A stretch of 64,000 bases of DNA from Candidatus Nitrosopelagicus sp. (GCA_028345575.1 JAOMDR010000001.1:62001-126000); one strand, 5' to 3'; shown: positions 50,787 through 58,984, counted from the first letter of the stretch. Notes: a model not told the origin generated them from the sequence alone. Numbers and translations are program-made.

Positions 50787-51795
50787 ACAAATCACCTCAT
50801 TAAATGAGACCACAATTCCAACTGCTGTCATAAATTTTGATGAATATGATCCTCGAACAATTGATGTTTGGGAAAACTATATCTCAATAAATGAAGAAAA
50901 AGAACGAGCCACACAAATTATTTTGGATGCTACTAGTCCATTTCTAATTGAATCTGAAAAAGGTCAAGGAAAAACACTATTGATACATACAATTTGTAAA
51001 GAAAACAACATTGCTCTAATAGAAGAGCAAGTTGGACCTGGCACAAGAAAAACAGATCTTTTTGGTTCAAAGGAAATCAATAATGATGGAACCCTGTTTA
51101 ATCTTGGAATTTTCCCAAGAGCAATAGAGGTTGCCAATCATTTTGGTCATGCGTGCCTATATTGTGATGAGGGAAATACACAGGATCCTGAAACACAAAA
51201 ACTTTGGAATAGAATTTGTGATGATCGAAAATCAGTCTTTATCAATGGTAAAAATTACAAATTAAACCCAAACTGCAAATTGTCTGTAGTTTGGACTACA
51301 AATCCTGCCTCATATGTAGGAATTAATTCAATGCCTGAAGATTTAAGATCAAGATTCATTGGTGAAATCTGGAAATATCCTTCTCCTTTACAAATTAAAA
51401 AAGTAATTGACTGGCAAAAAATCTATAATGATTGTATAAATCAAAATGTAAATCCATCTGATGGAATTTCACATTCATCACAAAATCAAGTAACAGTTGC
51501 AATTCCAAATGAAATTAATGAATTAGTAGAGGAAATGCTATTTCCTGGATTAATTATTTTCATTCAAGATATTCATGCACTTAGAATGAAGGGTGATGTT
51601 GAATATTCATTATCAATAAGAGACATTAATCAATTTTTCAATCAATTTTTTAAAAACACATTTAAAAATCCAAATTCTAAAAATATACTTCAACAAACAT
51701 TTGCTCAAGTAATATTATTCAAATTTGAAGATCCGGCTGAAAGAGAACTCATCAAAGTAAGAATTCAAGACACATTTGGAGTAAAATTAAAATGA
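50776..51795 (+). CDS. MoxR-type AAA+ ATPase
   Basis: This 339-residue protein has a Walker A motif SEKGQGKT (G63-Q-G-K66-T67) and a Walker B-like LYCDEGN with D131 and E132. Sensor 1 is VVWTTNPA and the Arg-finger region is EDLRSRFIG. The segment GPGTRKTDLFGSKEINNDGTLFNLGIFPRAIEVANHFG is the MoxR/CbbQ/GvpN hallmark that follows Walker A. MoxR ATPases remodel protein complexes together with a VWA partner, here the next gene, overlapping by 4 bp. It is not a McrB GTPase. Start TTG with a good GGAGG. Confidence 0.83.
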   Translation: MESKQITSLNETTIPTAVINFDEYDPRTIDVWENYISINEEKERATQIILDATSPFLIESEKGQGKTLLIHTICKENNIALIEEQVGPGTRKTDLFGSKEINNDGTLFNLGIFPRAIEVANHFGHACLYCDEGNTQDPETQKLWNRICDDRKSVFINGKNYKLNPNCKLSVVWTTNPASYVGINSMPEDLRSRFIGEIWKYPSPLQIKKVIDWQKIYNDCINQNVNPSDGISHSSQNQVTVAIPNEINELVEEMLFPGLIIFIQDIHALRMKGDVEYSLSIRDINQFFNQFFKNTFKNPNSKNILQQTFAQVILFKFEDPAERELIKVRIQDTFGVKLK

Positions 51796-53582
51796 AAATT
51801 GATCGAAATTTAATTTCTGAAATTGACTTGTTTGAAAAATCAATAGATATTGTTGAATTTGCATCAAATTCAAAAATTGATTTACAAATTGTCAAAGGTG
51901 AAAACTGGTGCACCTTTCAGGGAATTGATAAAAAAGATTCAAAAAAGCTATATACAATCAGTTTATCTTCGTCACGTAAAACTGCAATTCCAATTTATAC
52001 TGCACTAATCCATGAATTGGGACACATACTTTACGAAACACCATTTACACCAATAAAAAAATTATTGAAGAGTAAAAAATCACAATTACCAAAAACAATT
52101 ACAAGTTCACCAATATCTGCAGAACAAAAACCAAAAATTTCTTCAGAGCAACTATATCACAAAGTTTTCAATGTATTAGAAGATCAAAGAATTGAATCAC
52201 AAATTAGTAAATCATACTTGGGACACAAAAAAAGATTTGAAAAAACAAGATATAATCTTGGAAAGGCTGGATTTGGAGAATTTGCTGATTTTGAAAATCC
52301 AGTATTTGCATTATTAGCAATACGATTTATGCGTGATGATATTGTAAAAAACACAAAATATTACCAGATTTACAAAAAGGCATTAGAGGATGTAGAGGAA
52401 ACTGATCGTTTTGGAGCATTAAGAGTTCTAATTTCAATTAAAAAATACATTGACGAGTACTTGTCAAACCTAGAATCATCTCAAAAACCAAATTCTACTG
52501 GCTTTCCAGATTCACCTAGTACACTCGATGATAAACATCTGAAAGATATGGTGCAACTATCCCAAGAACTCGAAGAAAAACGTGAACAATTACTTCATGG
52601 CAATCTTCCCCCAACAATTAGGCACAAATCACCAGATTTTCCAATACCTCCTGAATTACAAAAATCTAATTTTTCTGAGGATGAAATTAAAGAAATCATT
52701 CAAGATGGAAAAAAACAGGGTGAAGAACAATTTCAAAATATACAGAATAAGCTAACCAGCAGACCTAGACTTGACAACACCCTTTCAAATGTTAAAAAAA
52801 TTTTACGTCCATCTTGTAATTATGAAATTGACAGAAAAATAGCAAAAGGAATGAATAAAGTTTTCAAATTATTAAAATTACGATCTAAATCATTCATTGA
52901 TATTTCTGGAACTCAAATTAATGTAGATGAATATATTGAGAATATTTCTAAAGGAACAAATCTTAATCGATGTTATGAGAACAGTAAATCTGCACATGGT
53001 GCATCAATAGTTATTTCAATTGACGCATCACTTTCTATGCACGATGAAAAAATTATAACTGCAAGAAATTTAGTTGCAACACTTTTTGAATCAATAAAAG
53101 GAATACCAAATATGGAACTTCGTGGAAACATATGGAGTAGTCATGGTTCTGGGTTAATTGGTATTACAGAAATTAATAATATCAAAGATGTTAAACAAAT
53201 ATCTGTCAGAAGAAACTATAACTTGACACCTCTTCATATGGGATTAGAGTATTCAATGAAAATGCTCAAAGAAATGCGAGGTACAAACAAATTATTAATT
53301 TTAATTACTGATGGCCAACCAAACTATTACAAAAATTATAATTTAGTACCAGATAACATATACAACAATCAATGTAAAAGATCTCTACAAAAAGTATTAA
53401 AGATAACACCCAATGTAATCTGTTTCTTGGTTGGCAAAGAAGATAATAATATAAAAAAAATAATGACAGACATTTTTACCTCTAAAAGATTTATTATAGT
53501 TCCAACTATGAAAAAGGCCTCTCAAAACACTATTGAAAAATTTAGACATTTTGTAATAAAAAATGTCCAGAATGGAGTATGA
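51792..53582 (+). CDS. Metallopeptidase-VWA fusion protein
   Basis: This 596-residue protein has an N-terminal zinc metallopeptidase-like domain with H74-E-L-G-H78 and a third ligand motif LEDQRIE (E130, residues 129-135). A charged linker follows. The C-terminal von Willebrand A domain has the MIDAS motif D411-A-S413-L-S415 and the downstream TDG (D507). The same HExxH plus 'EDxRIE' pairing occurs in CobT/DUF2201-like VWA proteins. With the upstream MoxR ATPase it forms a classic AAA+/VWA pair, and the intact HExxH suggests protease activity. ATGA overlap with the ATPase. Confidence 0.85.
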   Translation: MKIDRNLISEIDLFEKSIDIVEFASNSKIDLQIVKGENWCTFQGIDKKDSKKLYTISLSSSRKTAIPIYTALIHELGHILYETPFTPIKKLLKSKKSQLPKTITSSPISAEQKPKISSEQLYHKVFNVLEDQRIESQISKSYLGHKKRFEKTRYNLGKAGFGEFADFENPVFALLAIRFMRDDIVKNTKYYQIYKKALEDVEETDRFGALRVLISIKKYIDEYLSNLESSQKPNSTGFPDSPSTLDDKHLKDMVQLSQELEEKREQLLHGNLPPTIRHKSPDFPIPPELQKSNFSEDEIKEIIQDGKKQGEEQFQNIQNKLTSRPRLDNTLSNVKKILRPSCNYEIDRKIAKGMNKVFKLLKLRSKSFIDISGTQINVDEYIENISKGTNLNRCYENSKSAHGASIVISIDASLSMHDEKIITARNLVATLFESIKGIPNMELRGNIWSSHGSGLIGITEINNIKDVKQISVRRNYNLTPLHMGLEYSMKMLKEMRGTNKLLILITDGQPNYYKNYNLVPDNIYNNQCKRSLQKVLKITPNVICFLVGKEDNNIKKIMTDIFTSKRFIIVPTMKKASQNTIEKFRHFVIKNVQNGV

Positions 53583-53588
53583 AAGAAA

Positions 53589-54236
53589 TTGGTATTACCA
53601 CTTTTAATAGGACTTGGTTTACTTGCAATTCTATATGTTGTATACATTGCAGTACTTCATTGGTACATTACAATTCCGATAGTTGTTATCATCCTTGTAT
53701 ACTGGAATAGAGGCAATATTGCACAATGGTCTGAACAAAGAAGATTACGGAAGCAAGATATTGCTGAACGAAAGGAGCGTGAAGAACGTGCAAAAATCAT
53801 TCTTGAAGAAAAAAGACTAGAACGCATTGAATGGCAAAAACGTCAGGCACAAAAAGAGAGGAAATTTTGGGATGATATCAAGAAGAAATTAGAAGATCAA
53901 AAAATTGTACAGTCGGCCTTACCTGATTATACAATCAAGCACAATCTAAAACCTCGACAAACAAAGAGGAAATCCCAAAAAACGCTTCAAGATGCTATGA
54001 GAGATGCATTTCAACCGCAATTTGAGAGAAAATCGACTCTTGGTATCAAAAAATGCTATAAAATTTTAGGACTAAAACCTGAAGCTTCTGTTTTACAGGT
54101 TCAGTTTAGATTTAAGGAATTGGCGCTCAAATATCATCCAGACAGAAATCTCCACAGTAAATTAGCTGTAAAAAAGTTTACAGAGATTTGTGAGGCACGA
54201 AAAATAATTTTAGAATTAATTCAGGTGGCTGTATGA
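53589..54236 (+). CDS. Membrane-anchored J-domain protein
   Basis: This 215-residue protein has two N-terminal hydrophobic stretches (LPLLIGLGLLAILYVVYIAVL, then ITIPIVVIILVY). A long basic coiled coil follows (WSEQRRLRKQDIAERKEREERAKII). At the C-terminus is a J domain with KCYKILGLKPEAS and H183-P184-D185 in YHPDRN, so Hsp70 stimulation is expected. The J domain is at the C-terminus, unlike DnaJ. The TTG start lies 6 bp after the VWA gene stop. It probably recruits DnaK to the membrane site of the AAA+/VWA complex (inference). Confidence 0.8.
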   Translation: MVLPLLIGLGLLAILYVVYIAVLHWYITIPIVVIILVYWNRGNIAQWSEQRRLRKQDIAERKEREERAKIILEEKRLERIEWQKRQAQKERKFWDDIKKKLEDQKIVQSALPDYTIKHNLKPRQTKRKSQKTLQDAMRDAFQPQFERKSTLGIKKCYKILGLKPEASVLQVQFRFKELALKYHPDRNLHSKLAVKKFTEICEARKIILELIQVAV

Positions 54237-54264
54237 TTCTCATCATTTACGGAGATTACTTGCA

Positions 54265-54369
54265 ATGAGATGTATTCAATGTGAAAAAGTAGTTAGACAT
54301 CCACGTGGATTATCAAGGATATTACAGATGTGTGGCTTTTGTAGAAAACAAAACATAAAGATAGATTAA
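54265..54369 (+). CDS. Zinc-binding peptide with two CxxC, 34 residues
   Basis: It reads MRCIQCEKVVRHPRGLSR from an ATG at 54265 and ends NIKID. C3/C6 and C23/C26 give a four-Cys zinc site, and the interior is basic. It is the last gene of the Cas4-like/AAA+/VWA operon, 28 bp after the J-protein stop, and its end overlaps the convergent TPR gene. The precise CxxC pairs support a real gene. Function is unknown. Confidence 0.6.
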   Translation: MRCIQCEKVVRHPRGLSRILQMCGFCRKQNIKID

Positions 54370-56930
54370 TCTTTTTCTTTTAATTCGTTTAGTCTTTTTT
54401 CATATTCTTCTTTCTTTTCTTTATCTCCTATTTGATCATAACAAGAAATTAAATCTCTTAATGCTTGGATTTTTCCATGTTCTGTAAAATCTACTAAATG
54501 TTCTTCAAGTATTGTTATTGCATCTTCATAATATCCATTTTCTGTTAAATATGCGCCCTGAAGCTGATAACCGTCTGCAGATTCTTCTATATCTAAATCA
54601 ATTAGTTTTTTAGCATATTCATCAGCATCTGTCTTTAAACCAAGACTATTTGCATCAAGACTTGCACAATAATAACAATATCCTATAAACCATTTTTCAT
54701 CTGGAAACTCTTTAATTCCCATTTCCCACATATCTATTGCTTCTGAATATTTTTTCAAAACTCCAAAACTAAGTGCAGTGTATCTAAGAGGACCCCAATC
54801 ATTTCTATCCTTTGATATTACAAATATTTTATCTGCTTCTAATATCACATCATCATATTTTTTTTCTTCATACAAACATTTTATTAATCCGTTTTGTGCA
54901 TCGACCCAATCATAATCTCTTTTTGTTAGATTTTTTTCCAAATCATTTTTTTCTTTAATTTTTTTATTTGAAATTGAGATTGCTTTTTGATAATAATATT
55001 TTGCTTCACTTGTTGAATTATTAATTAGACGGGCTGTATCTCCTAAGCAACACCAAATACCAATATTCTTTTGATTAAGTCTTAGAGATTGTACATAATT
55101 CTCAAATGCATCATTATACCTTTCCAATCCCCAAAAACAATTTCCATTTTCAAACCATGCCTCCCATGAATCTGCATTGTACTTTATTGCTAAATCAATA
55201 TGTGAAAGCGCTTTATCTAATAGTCCTTTTTTATCTATTCCATCTCTCTCAAATTCTTTCTCGAGATCATCTTTGCTTATTCCCTTATCAGGTAGTCCAT
55301 TTTGCTTCCCCACTAAATTTGCCATTTCTTTAATTACACGACTAATTCCCAGATGTACATCTGATAAATCACGTTCAACATCGTCTTTCTTTTCCTTCTT
55401 TTCTAAAAGTTCTCTGGCTTTTTGATAATTATGCAACTCATCAAATAATCTGTTTGGAATTTTATGTAGCAAATCTCCTTTTTCACAGTATATTACCCAC
55501 TCCTCAGGCCATTTTTCAATCATTTCATCATAAAATTTTTCTGCTTCATCAAATTTCCCGTTAGCTTCTAATGCCCATGCTTTCCACAAATGTGCACTCA
55601 CATCATTATGAAGTTCTGCTAATTTGTTAGAATTTTCTAAAAACTTTATGCTATATCCTTCACCAAGTCTATCATAGATTCTCACCTTCTCTCGTAAAAT
55701 TTCTCTATTTTTAATCTGGTTCCCGGTCATTTTTACAAAATCATCAATGCACTCAATTGCTTCTTCTAATCGATTTAATTCTCTTAATGTGGTCATTTTT
55801 ACGTAAATTGCTCTTTCATAATTATCCTGTTCATCTAATGCTTCATCGCACAATCTGAGTGCTTTTTCCATGTCAGGATTATCTTTTTTCTTGTAACAAG
55901 CAGCTAAATTAACTAATGTGTTTGGTGCTTCCTCTCTACTTATTTCCAGTGATTTTTCATAAAATAAAATTGCAAAAATAAATTTATCTTGTGTGGCATA
56001 ACATCTTCCTAAAGCAAATACCGATTTTCTTGTTTCTTTTATCCTAATTGATTCTTTATAGTGTTCAGTTGCCTCGGCATATGATTTCTTATTTACTAAA
56101 ATCTCTCCTTTCATGTAATGGATATACCAGTCTTTGTGTGAAGGTTTCTTCTTTATTACCAAATCTAGATATTTTTCGCATTCATCATCCTTATCTTGTA
56201 TAAAATAACATCTAGCTAAATTACGTTCTGCATATACATCATCATCATCTCTTTCTAATAAAATACCTTTTTCAAAACAATCTATTGCTTGATCATATTT
56301 TTTTATATTATAATACACATAACCTAAATTGTCTAATGCATCAAGATCTTTTTTATCGATTTCTAAAACTTTCAAATAATATTCCCTTGCTGAATCCCAA
56401 TCTTTCAAGCTTATTGAAATGAAAGCATAGTCACGTAATGCATCAACATCTTTATCATCTTTATCAAGAATTTTTTTAGCACAATCTCGGGCATCAGAAT
56501 ATCTACCCAATTTATCATAACACCATCCTAACGCCTTGGTGGCAGTTGTATTGCCTGGGTCACGCAATAATGCTGCTTTTAATGCTTCAACTGCTTCCTC
56601 TTCTTTTCGTATATAGTAAAGTTTCTCACCAAGCTTTATCCATAAATCAATTTCATGTTTTTTATCATTGACATTTGCTAATTCTTTCTGAATCTTTTTT
56701 ATGACTTTTTCAGCTTCTAAATCTTTAATCTCATCCCAAAATTGATCCTTTTCATCCCAATCGACCGATGGTTTTGAAATATCTTTAGTGACCGATGGTT
56801 TTGAAATTTTTTCCTTTTGAGCCCTTTTTCCACTTCTATTACGCTTGGCATCCTCACTTGTGAATCTAATATTCTTAGTTCTATCTAGTATTCTCTTTGT
56901 GGCTTCATCAAGTTCCTCATCTTCTACCAT
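54366..56930 (-). CDS. Large TPR-repeat protein, 854 residues
   Basis: From the ATG at 56930 (VEDEELDEATKRILDRTKN) the protein is 854 residues and almost entirely tetratricopeptide repeats, roughly 18-20. Examples are GNTTATKALGWCYDKLGRYSDARDCAKKILDKD and ALDNLGYVYYNIKKYDQAIDCFEKGILLERDD. The first 80 residues are charged and contain a duplicated KPSVTKDISKPSVDWDE segment. No enzymatic domain is visible, so it should be a scaffold. A start at 57011 would overlap the divergent HEPN-like gene. It may be a partner of the neighbouring systems. Confidence 0.85.
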   Translation of the reverse strand: MVEDEELDEATKRILDRTKNIRFTSEDAKRNRSGKRAQKEKISKPSVTKDISKPSVDWDEKDQFWDEIKDLEAEKVIKKIQKELANVNDKKHEIDLWIKLGEKLYYIRKEEEAVEALKAALLRDPGNTTATKALGWCYDKLGRYSDARDCAKKILDKDDKDVDALRDYAFISISLKDWDSAREYYLKVLEIDKKDLDALDNLGYVYYNIKKYDQAIDCFEKGILLERDDDDVYAERNLARCYFIQDKDDECEKYLDLVIKKKPSHKDWYIHYMKGEILVNKKSYAEATEHYKESIRIKETRKSVFALGRCYATQDKFIFAILFYEKSLEISREEAPNTLVNLAACYKKKDNPDMEKALRLCDEALDEQDNYERAIYVKMTTLRELNRLEEAIECIDDFVKMTGNQIKNREILREKVRIYDRLGEGYSIKFLENSNKLAELHNDVSAHLWKAWALEANGKFDEAEKFYDEMIEKWPEEWVIYCEKGDLLHKIPNRLFDELHNYQKARELLEKKEKKDDVERDLSDVHLGISRVIKEMANLVGKQNGLPDKGISKDDLEKEFERDGIDKKGLLDKALSHIDLAIKYNADSWEAWFENGNCFWGLERYNDAFENYVQSLRLNQKNIGIWCCLGDTARLINNSTSEAKYYYQKAISISNKKIKEKNDLEKNLTKRDYDWVDAQNGLIKCLYEEKKYDDVILEADKIFVISKDRNDWGPLRYTALSFGVLKKYSEAIDMWEMGIKEFPDEKWFIGYCYYCASLDANSLGLKTDADEYAKKLIDLDIEESADGYQLQGAYLTENGYYEDAITILEEHLVDFTEHGKIQALRDLISCYDQIGDKEKKEEYEKRLNELKEKD

Positions 56931-57005
56931 GGATCCGGATGTATTGTAACTGTTAAAAGAATTTCTTTTAAAAATTCTTATTAATTTTCCATTGCTAATA
57001 TTCAC

Positions 57006-57761
57006 ATGCAAAACAAAGGGAAACGAAAATCTTTTGGTACAAACCGAAGAAAAATAGAAGAAATTCCTGGCTTAGATCCAGACAACTTTGCTCATGTATG
57101 TGATGATTTAATTAATCTCTGTAAGATCATCGACGAGCAAAATGAAACTAATCAACAACTTTTAAAAAATTTTATAAAAATCAGATTAGTTAGTATTGTT
57201 GAATTTCATCTAAAGGGATTTATTTCTGACTTGATTGATTACCATAATTTAAATCCAAAAAATGTTCTTGAAGAAGATACAATTACCATTGAACTTGATG
57301 TACTACAATACTTCAAAAAAGATGCAATTACAAAAGGAAAAATTTTAGTGGCACATCTTGATAAAGTCAATCCAGGAACTGTTTATACAATAATGAGTAA
57401 AATTAACCAATTAGATTCTTTCAAATGGATTGATAAGTTCTTGAATTATAATCCTGGTGATTCGTGGAACTTTTTCAAAAAATTGTATATGGAAAGAAAT
57501 TTACTAATTCATAGTCTTACAGATGTAACTGAATCAACAGAAACACTTAGTGGAAAAATTCATTCAATGGAAACAATAATTTTTACACTGTTTATTTGTA
57601 CAAATTGTAATATTGATATGTTTAGTAAATCTAAACCTGAATCTTTTATAGAACGAGAATATAGTTCACGTCTAAAAAAGCTTGGATTAAACCAAAAGCA
57701 ATTCAAAGATATAACTCTGAAATTCAAAAAAGATTGGAAATCTTCTTACAAAAAATACTAA
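57006..57761 (+). CDS. HEPN-like protein with RNxxxH motif, 251 residues
   Basis: The protein is largely helical. An early helical block (NQQLLKNFIKIRLVSIVEFHLKGFISDLIDYHN) precedes, about 100 residues later, MERNLLIHSLTD, in which R164, N165 and H169 form the R-x4-H motif of HEPN ribonucleases. This order (long helix, then RNxxxH before another helix) matches HEPN families such as MAE_28990 and RiboL-PSP. It starts 75 bp from the divergent TPR gene and shares its promoter region. An RNase or toxin activity is inferred from the motif only. Confidence 0.65.
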   Translation: MQNKGKRKSFGTNRRKIEEIPGLDPDNFAHVCDDLINLCKIIDEQNETNQQLLKNFIKIRLVSIVEFHLKGFISDLIDYHNLNPKNVLEEDTITIELDVLQYFKKDAITKGKILVAHLDKVNPGTVYTIMSKINQLDSFKWIDKFLNYNPGDSWNFFKKLYMERNLLIHSLTDVTESTETLSGKIHSMETIIFTLFICTNCNIDMFSKSKPESFIEREYSSRLKKLGLNQKQFKDITLKFKKDWKSSYKKY

Positions 57762-57776
57762 TTTACCTCATAAATT

Positions 57777-57797
57777 ACTACAAAATTTCTTTGTAGT
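57777..57797. promoter_or_regulatory. Second copy of the 21-bp CARF-1 palindrome
   Basis: ACTACAAA and TTTGTAGT flank ATTTC. Eighteen of 21 bases match 49827-49847. The 3' flank CTACAATTAAA corresponds to CTTCAATTAAA there, so the similarity covers more than 30 bp. It lies about 43 bp before the small-gene operon at 57840. Confidence 0.7.
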
Positions 57798-57839
57798 CTA
57801 CAATTAAACTTCCAATTGTTTCTTCTACCCATCTATAGT

Positions 57840-57989
57840 ATGAATTCTACAATTAGAACTCAAAAGGATGGCGACCTAAACGCTAGTCTCAACTTGCGAC
57901 TCGCAATTGCAGCGGATTTGTCCGTATTTATTTTGCAAAGCGAAGGAATCGAAGTTGCGACAATCATCAAAGGAGGTAGCAAGAAATGA
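57840..57989 (+). CDS. Small protein, 49 residues, first gene of a CARF-1-linked operon
   Basis: It reads MNSTIRTQKDGDLNASLNLRLAIAAD from an ATG at 57840 and ends IIKGGSKK at a TGA overlapping the next ATG (ATGA). The body LSVFILQSEGIEVAT is mildly hydrophobic, too short for a clear TM helix. No family is recognised. The promoter-proximal palindrome at 57777 and TTAAA at about 57804 suggest it is the first gene transcribed. Overlap with the next gene supports translation. Confidence 0.55.
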   Translation: MNSTIRTQKDGDLNASLNLRLAIAADLSVFILQSEGIEVATIIKGGSKK

Positions 57990-58213
57990 GTAACGCTCAT
58001 GATGCAACCTCAGAAGATTTGGTGATTCTTGGAATGGTTCATGCCTTTAAAGTCATGAACGAGGTAAAACATTCCAAAACCAATAACGACTTGAATAACG
58101 TCAACTTTGAATTTCTAATCGAAGTTCAAAAGAGAAATCTTTCAAATCCACAATTGATTGATTTAGAAAAAGACATGTTTGACGATGCACTCAAACTGGA
58201 GGCTTTCAAATGA
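57986..58213 (+). CDS. Hypothetical helical protein, 75 residues
   Basis: This acidic protein (SNAHDATSEDLVILGMVHAFKVMNEVKHSKTNND, then NLSNPQLIDLEKDMFDDALKLEAFK) is predicted helical, without Cys, TM or catalytic motifs. It overlaps its neighbours by 4 bp on both sides, with a good GGAGG (57972-57976) upstream. The three-gene set 57840-58611 is thus one translation-coupled operon. Function is unknown; an adaptor role is possible. Confidence 0.6.
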   Translation: MSNAHDATSEDLVILGMVHAFKVMNEVKHSKTNNDLNNVNFEFLIEVQKRNLSNPQLIDLEKDMFDDALKLEAFK

Positions 58214-58611
58214 GTCAAAAACTCTCATCTGAAAGAAAGCAAAAAAGCCGCTGTGCCTTTTGTGGAAAAGGCGACAATGTTCACAGTGCTGAACTGTGGG
58301 ATCTTCATCACAAGGCTATGCCTATAGGTGAAAAGATTGGCTCTATGCAAGCAGGTTTTGGACCTCGTATTCCAGCCAAAATCATACTGTGGAATGCAGC
58401 ACCTCCGTATGATAAAGAATACGTGCCAATTCACATGCATTGTAGTGATTGCGACTCTGCAATGTCATCTAGTGAAACGGATTTGGCTGACGTCCTATCT
58501 GGACTATGTCTCAAGTGTTTCTGTGAATTGACAGACCAGGAGTATTCGTGGCACAGTGTTCCATGGTGGGCTGTTAATGGTGGTAAATATCAAGGAGGTG
58601 AAATAAACTGA
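58210..58611 (+). CDS. Cys-rich zinc-binding protein, 133 residues
   Basis: Cys pairs occur in CAFCGKGDNVHS (near residue 15), HMHCSDCDS (near 78) and LCLKCFC (near 98). This gives two zinc sites of ribbon or treble-clef type. Trp and His near the end (SWHSVPWWAVNGG) are notable. No known nuclease motif (HNH or PD-ExK) is complete, though HH and C-rich spacing recalls HNH-like folds. It is the last gene of the CARF-1-linked operon, overlapping the previous one by 4 bp. Confidence 0.65.
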   Translation: MSQKLSSERKQKSRCAFCGKGDNVHSAELWDLHHKAMPIGEKIGSMQAGFGPRIPAKIILWNAAPPYDKEYVPIHMHCSDCDSAMSSSETDLADVLSGLCLKCFCELTDQEYSWHSVPWWAVNGGKYQGGEIN

Positions 58612-58701
58612 AATTCATTAAATCATATCGTCGTAAAAAACGGTGCGGCGGAATAATTAATGTAAAAAGTCATACCAGAAGTTGTTAGAAACAATCTTTT
58701 G

Positions 58702-58797
58702 TTATGTCTCAGGATAAACTGTAGTGATACATTTATCACATTCTTGCCAATCTGAATCGTTTGGCATAGAACCCCCACACCTTTTACAATTTTCCAA
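58702..58797 (-). CDS. Zinc-ribbon peptide, 31 residues
   Basis: A TTG at 58797, directly after the upstream stop, gives MENCKRCGGSMPNDSDWQECDKC, then ITTVYPET. C4/C7 and C20/C23 form a CxxC-x12-CxxC zinc ribbon. It would be the last gene of the minus-strand run from 60004. The start codon is weak, but the four-Cys spacing supports it. Function is unknown. Confidence 0.5.
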   Translation of the reverse strand: MENCKRCGGSMPNDSDWQECDKCITTVYPET

Positions 58798-58798
58798 A

Positions 58799-58984
58799 CT
58801 AAAATTCCTCTCCACAGTCATTACAATAAAATTCTGGATCGTCACCAGAAACGATACAGCCTCTTAACTGATATTTGTCTTTGTTTTTCTCTTCATCCAT
58901 TTCTTCTAAAAATTTATGATTTGGTAATCCCCAGATTAGTTGTGCAATGTTTTTTCCCTCACAGTTTGGGCAGATTTTATTCAT
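58799..58984 (-). CDS. Zinc-ribbon protein, 61 residues
   Basis: CPNC (C5, C8) at the N-terminus and YCNDCGEEF at the C-terminus give a two-part zinc ribbon. Between them lies a charged helix (FLEEMDEEKNKDKYQLRG) and a Cys in GCIVSGDD. It overlaps the membrane-protein gene upstream by 4 bp. It is part of the operon that starts at 60004. Function is unknown. Confidence 0.65.
   Translation of the reverse strand: MNKICPNCEGKNIAQLIWGLPNHKFLEEMDEEKNKDKYQLRGCIVSGDDPEFYCNDCGEEF

Noticed and set aside
50776-51795. McrB partner for the McrC gene
   Set aside because: The ATPase has MoxR/CbbQ features and a VWA partner, and lacks the McrB GTPase motif; it is 11 kb away and on the other strand.
58609-58689. 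Basic ORF after the 58210 gene, starting with CTG
   Set aside because: No ATG, GTG or TTG start in frame, and CTG starts are not well supported in archaea, despite an upstream GGAGG.
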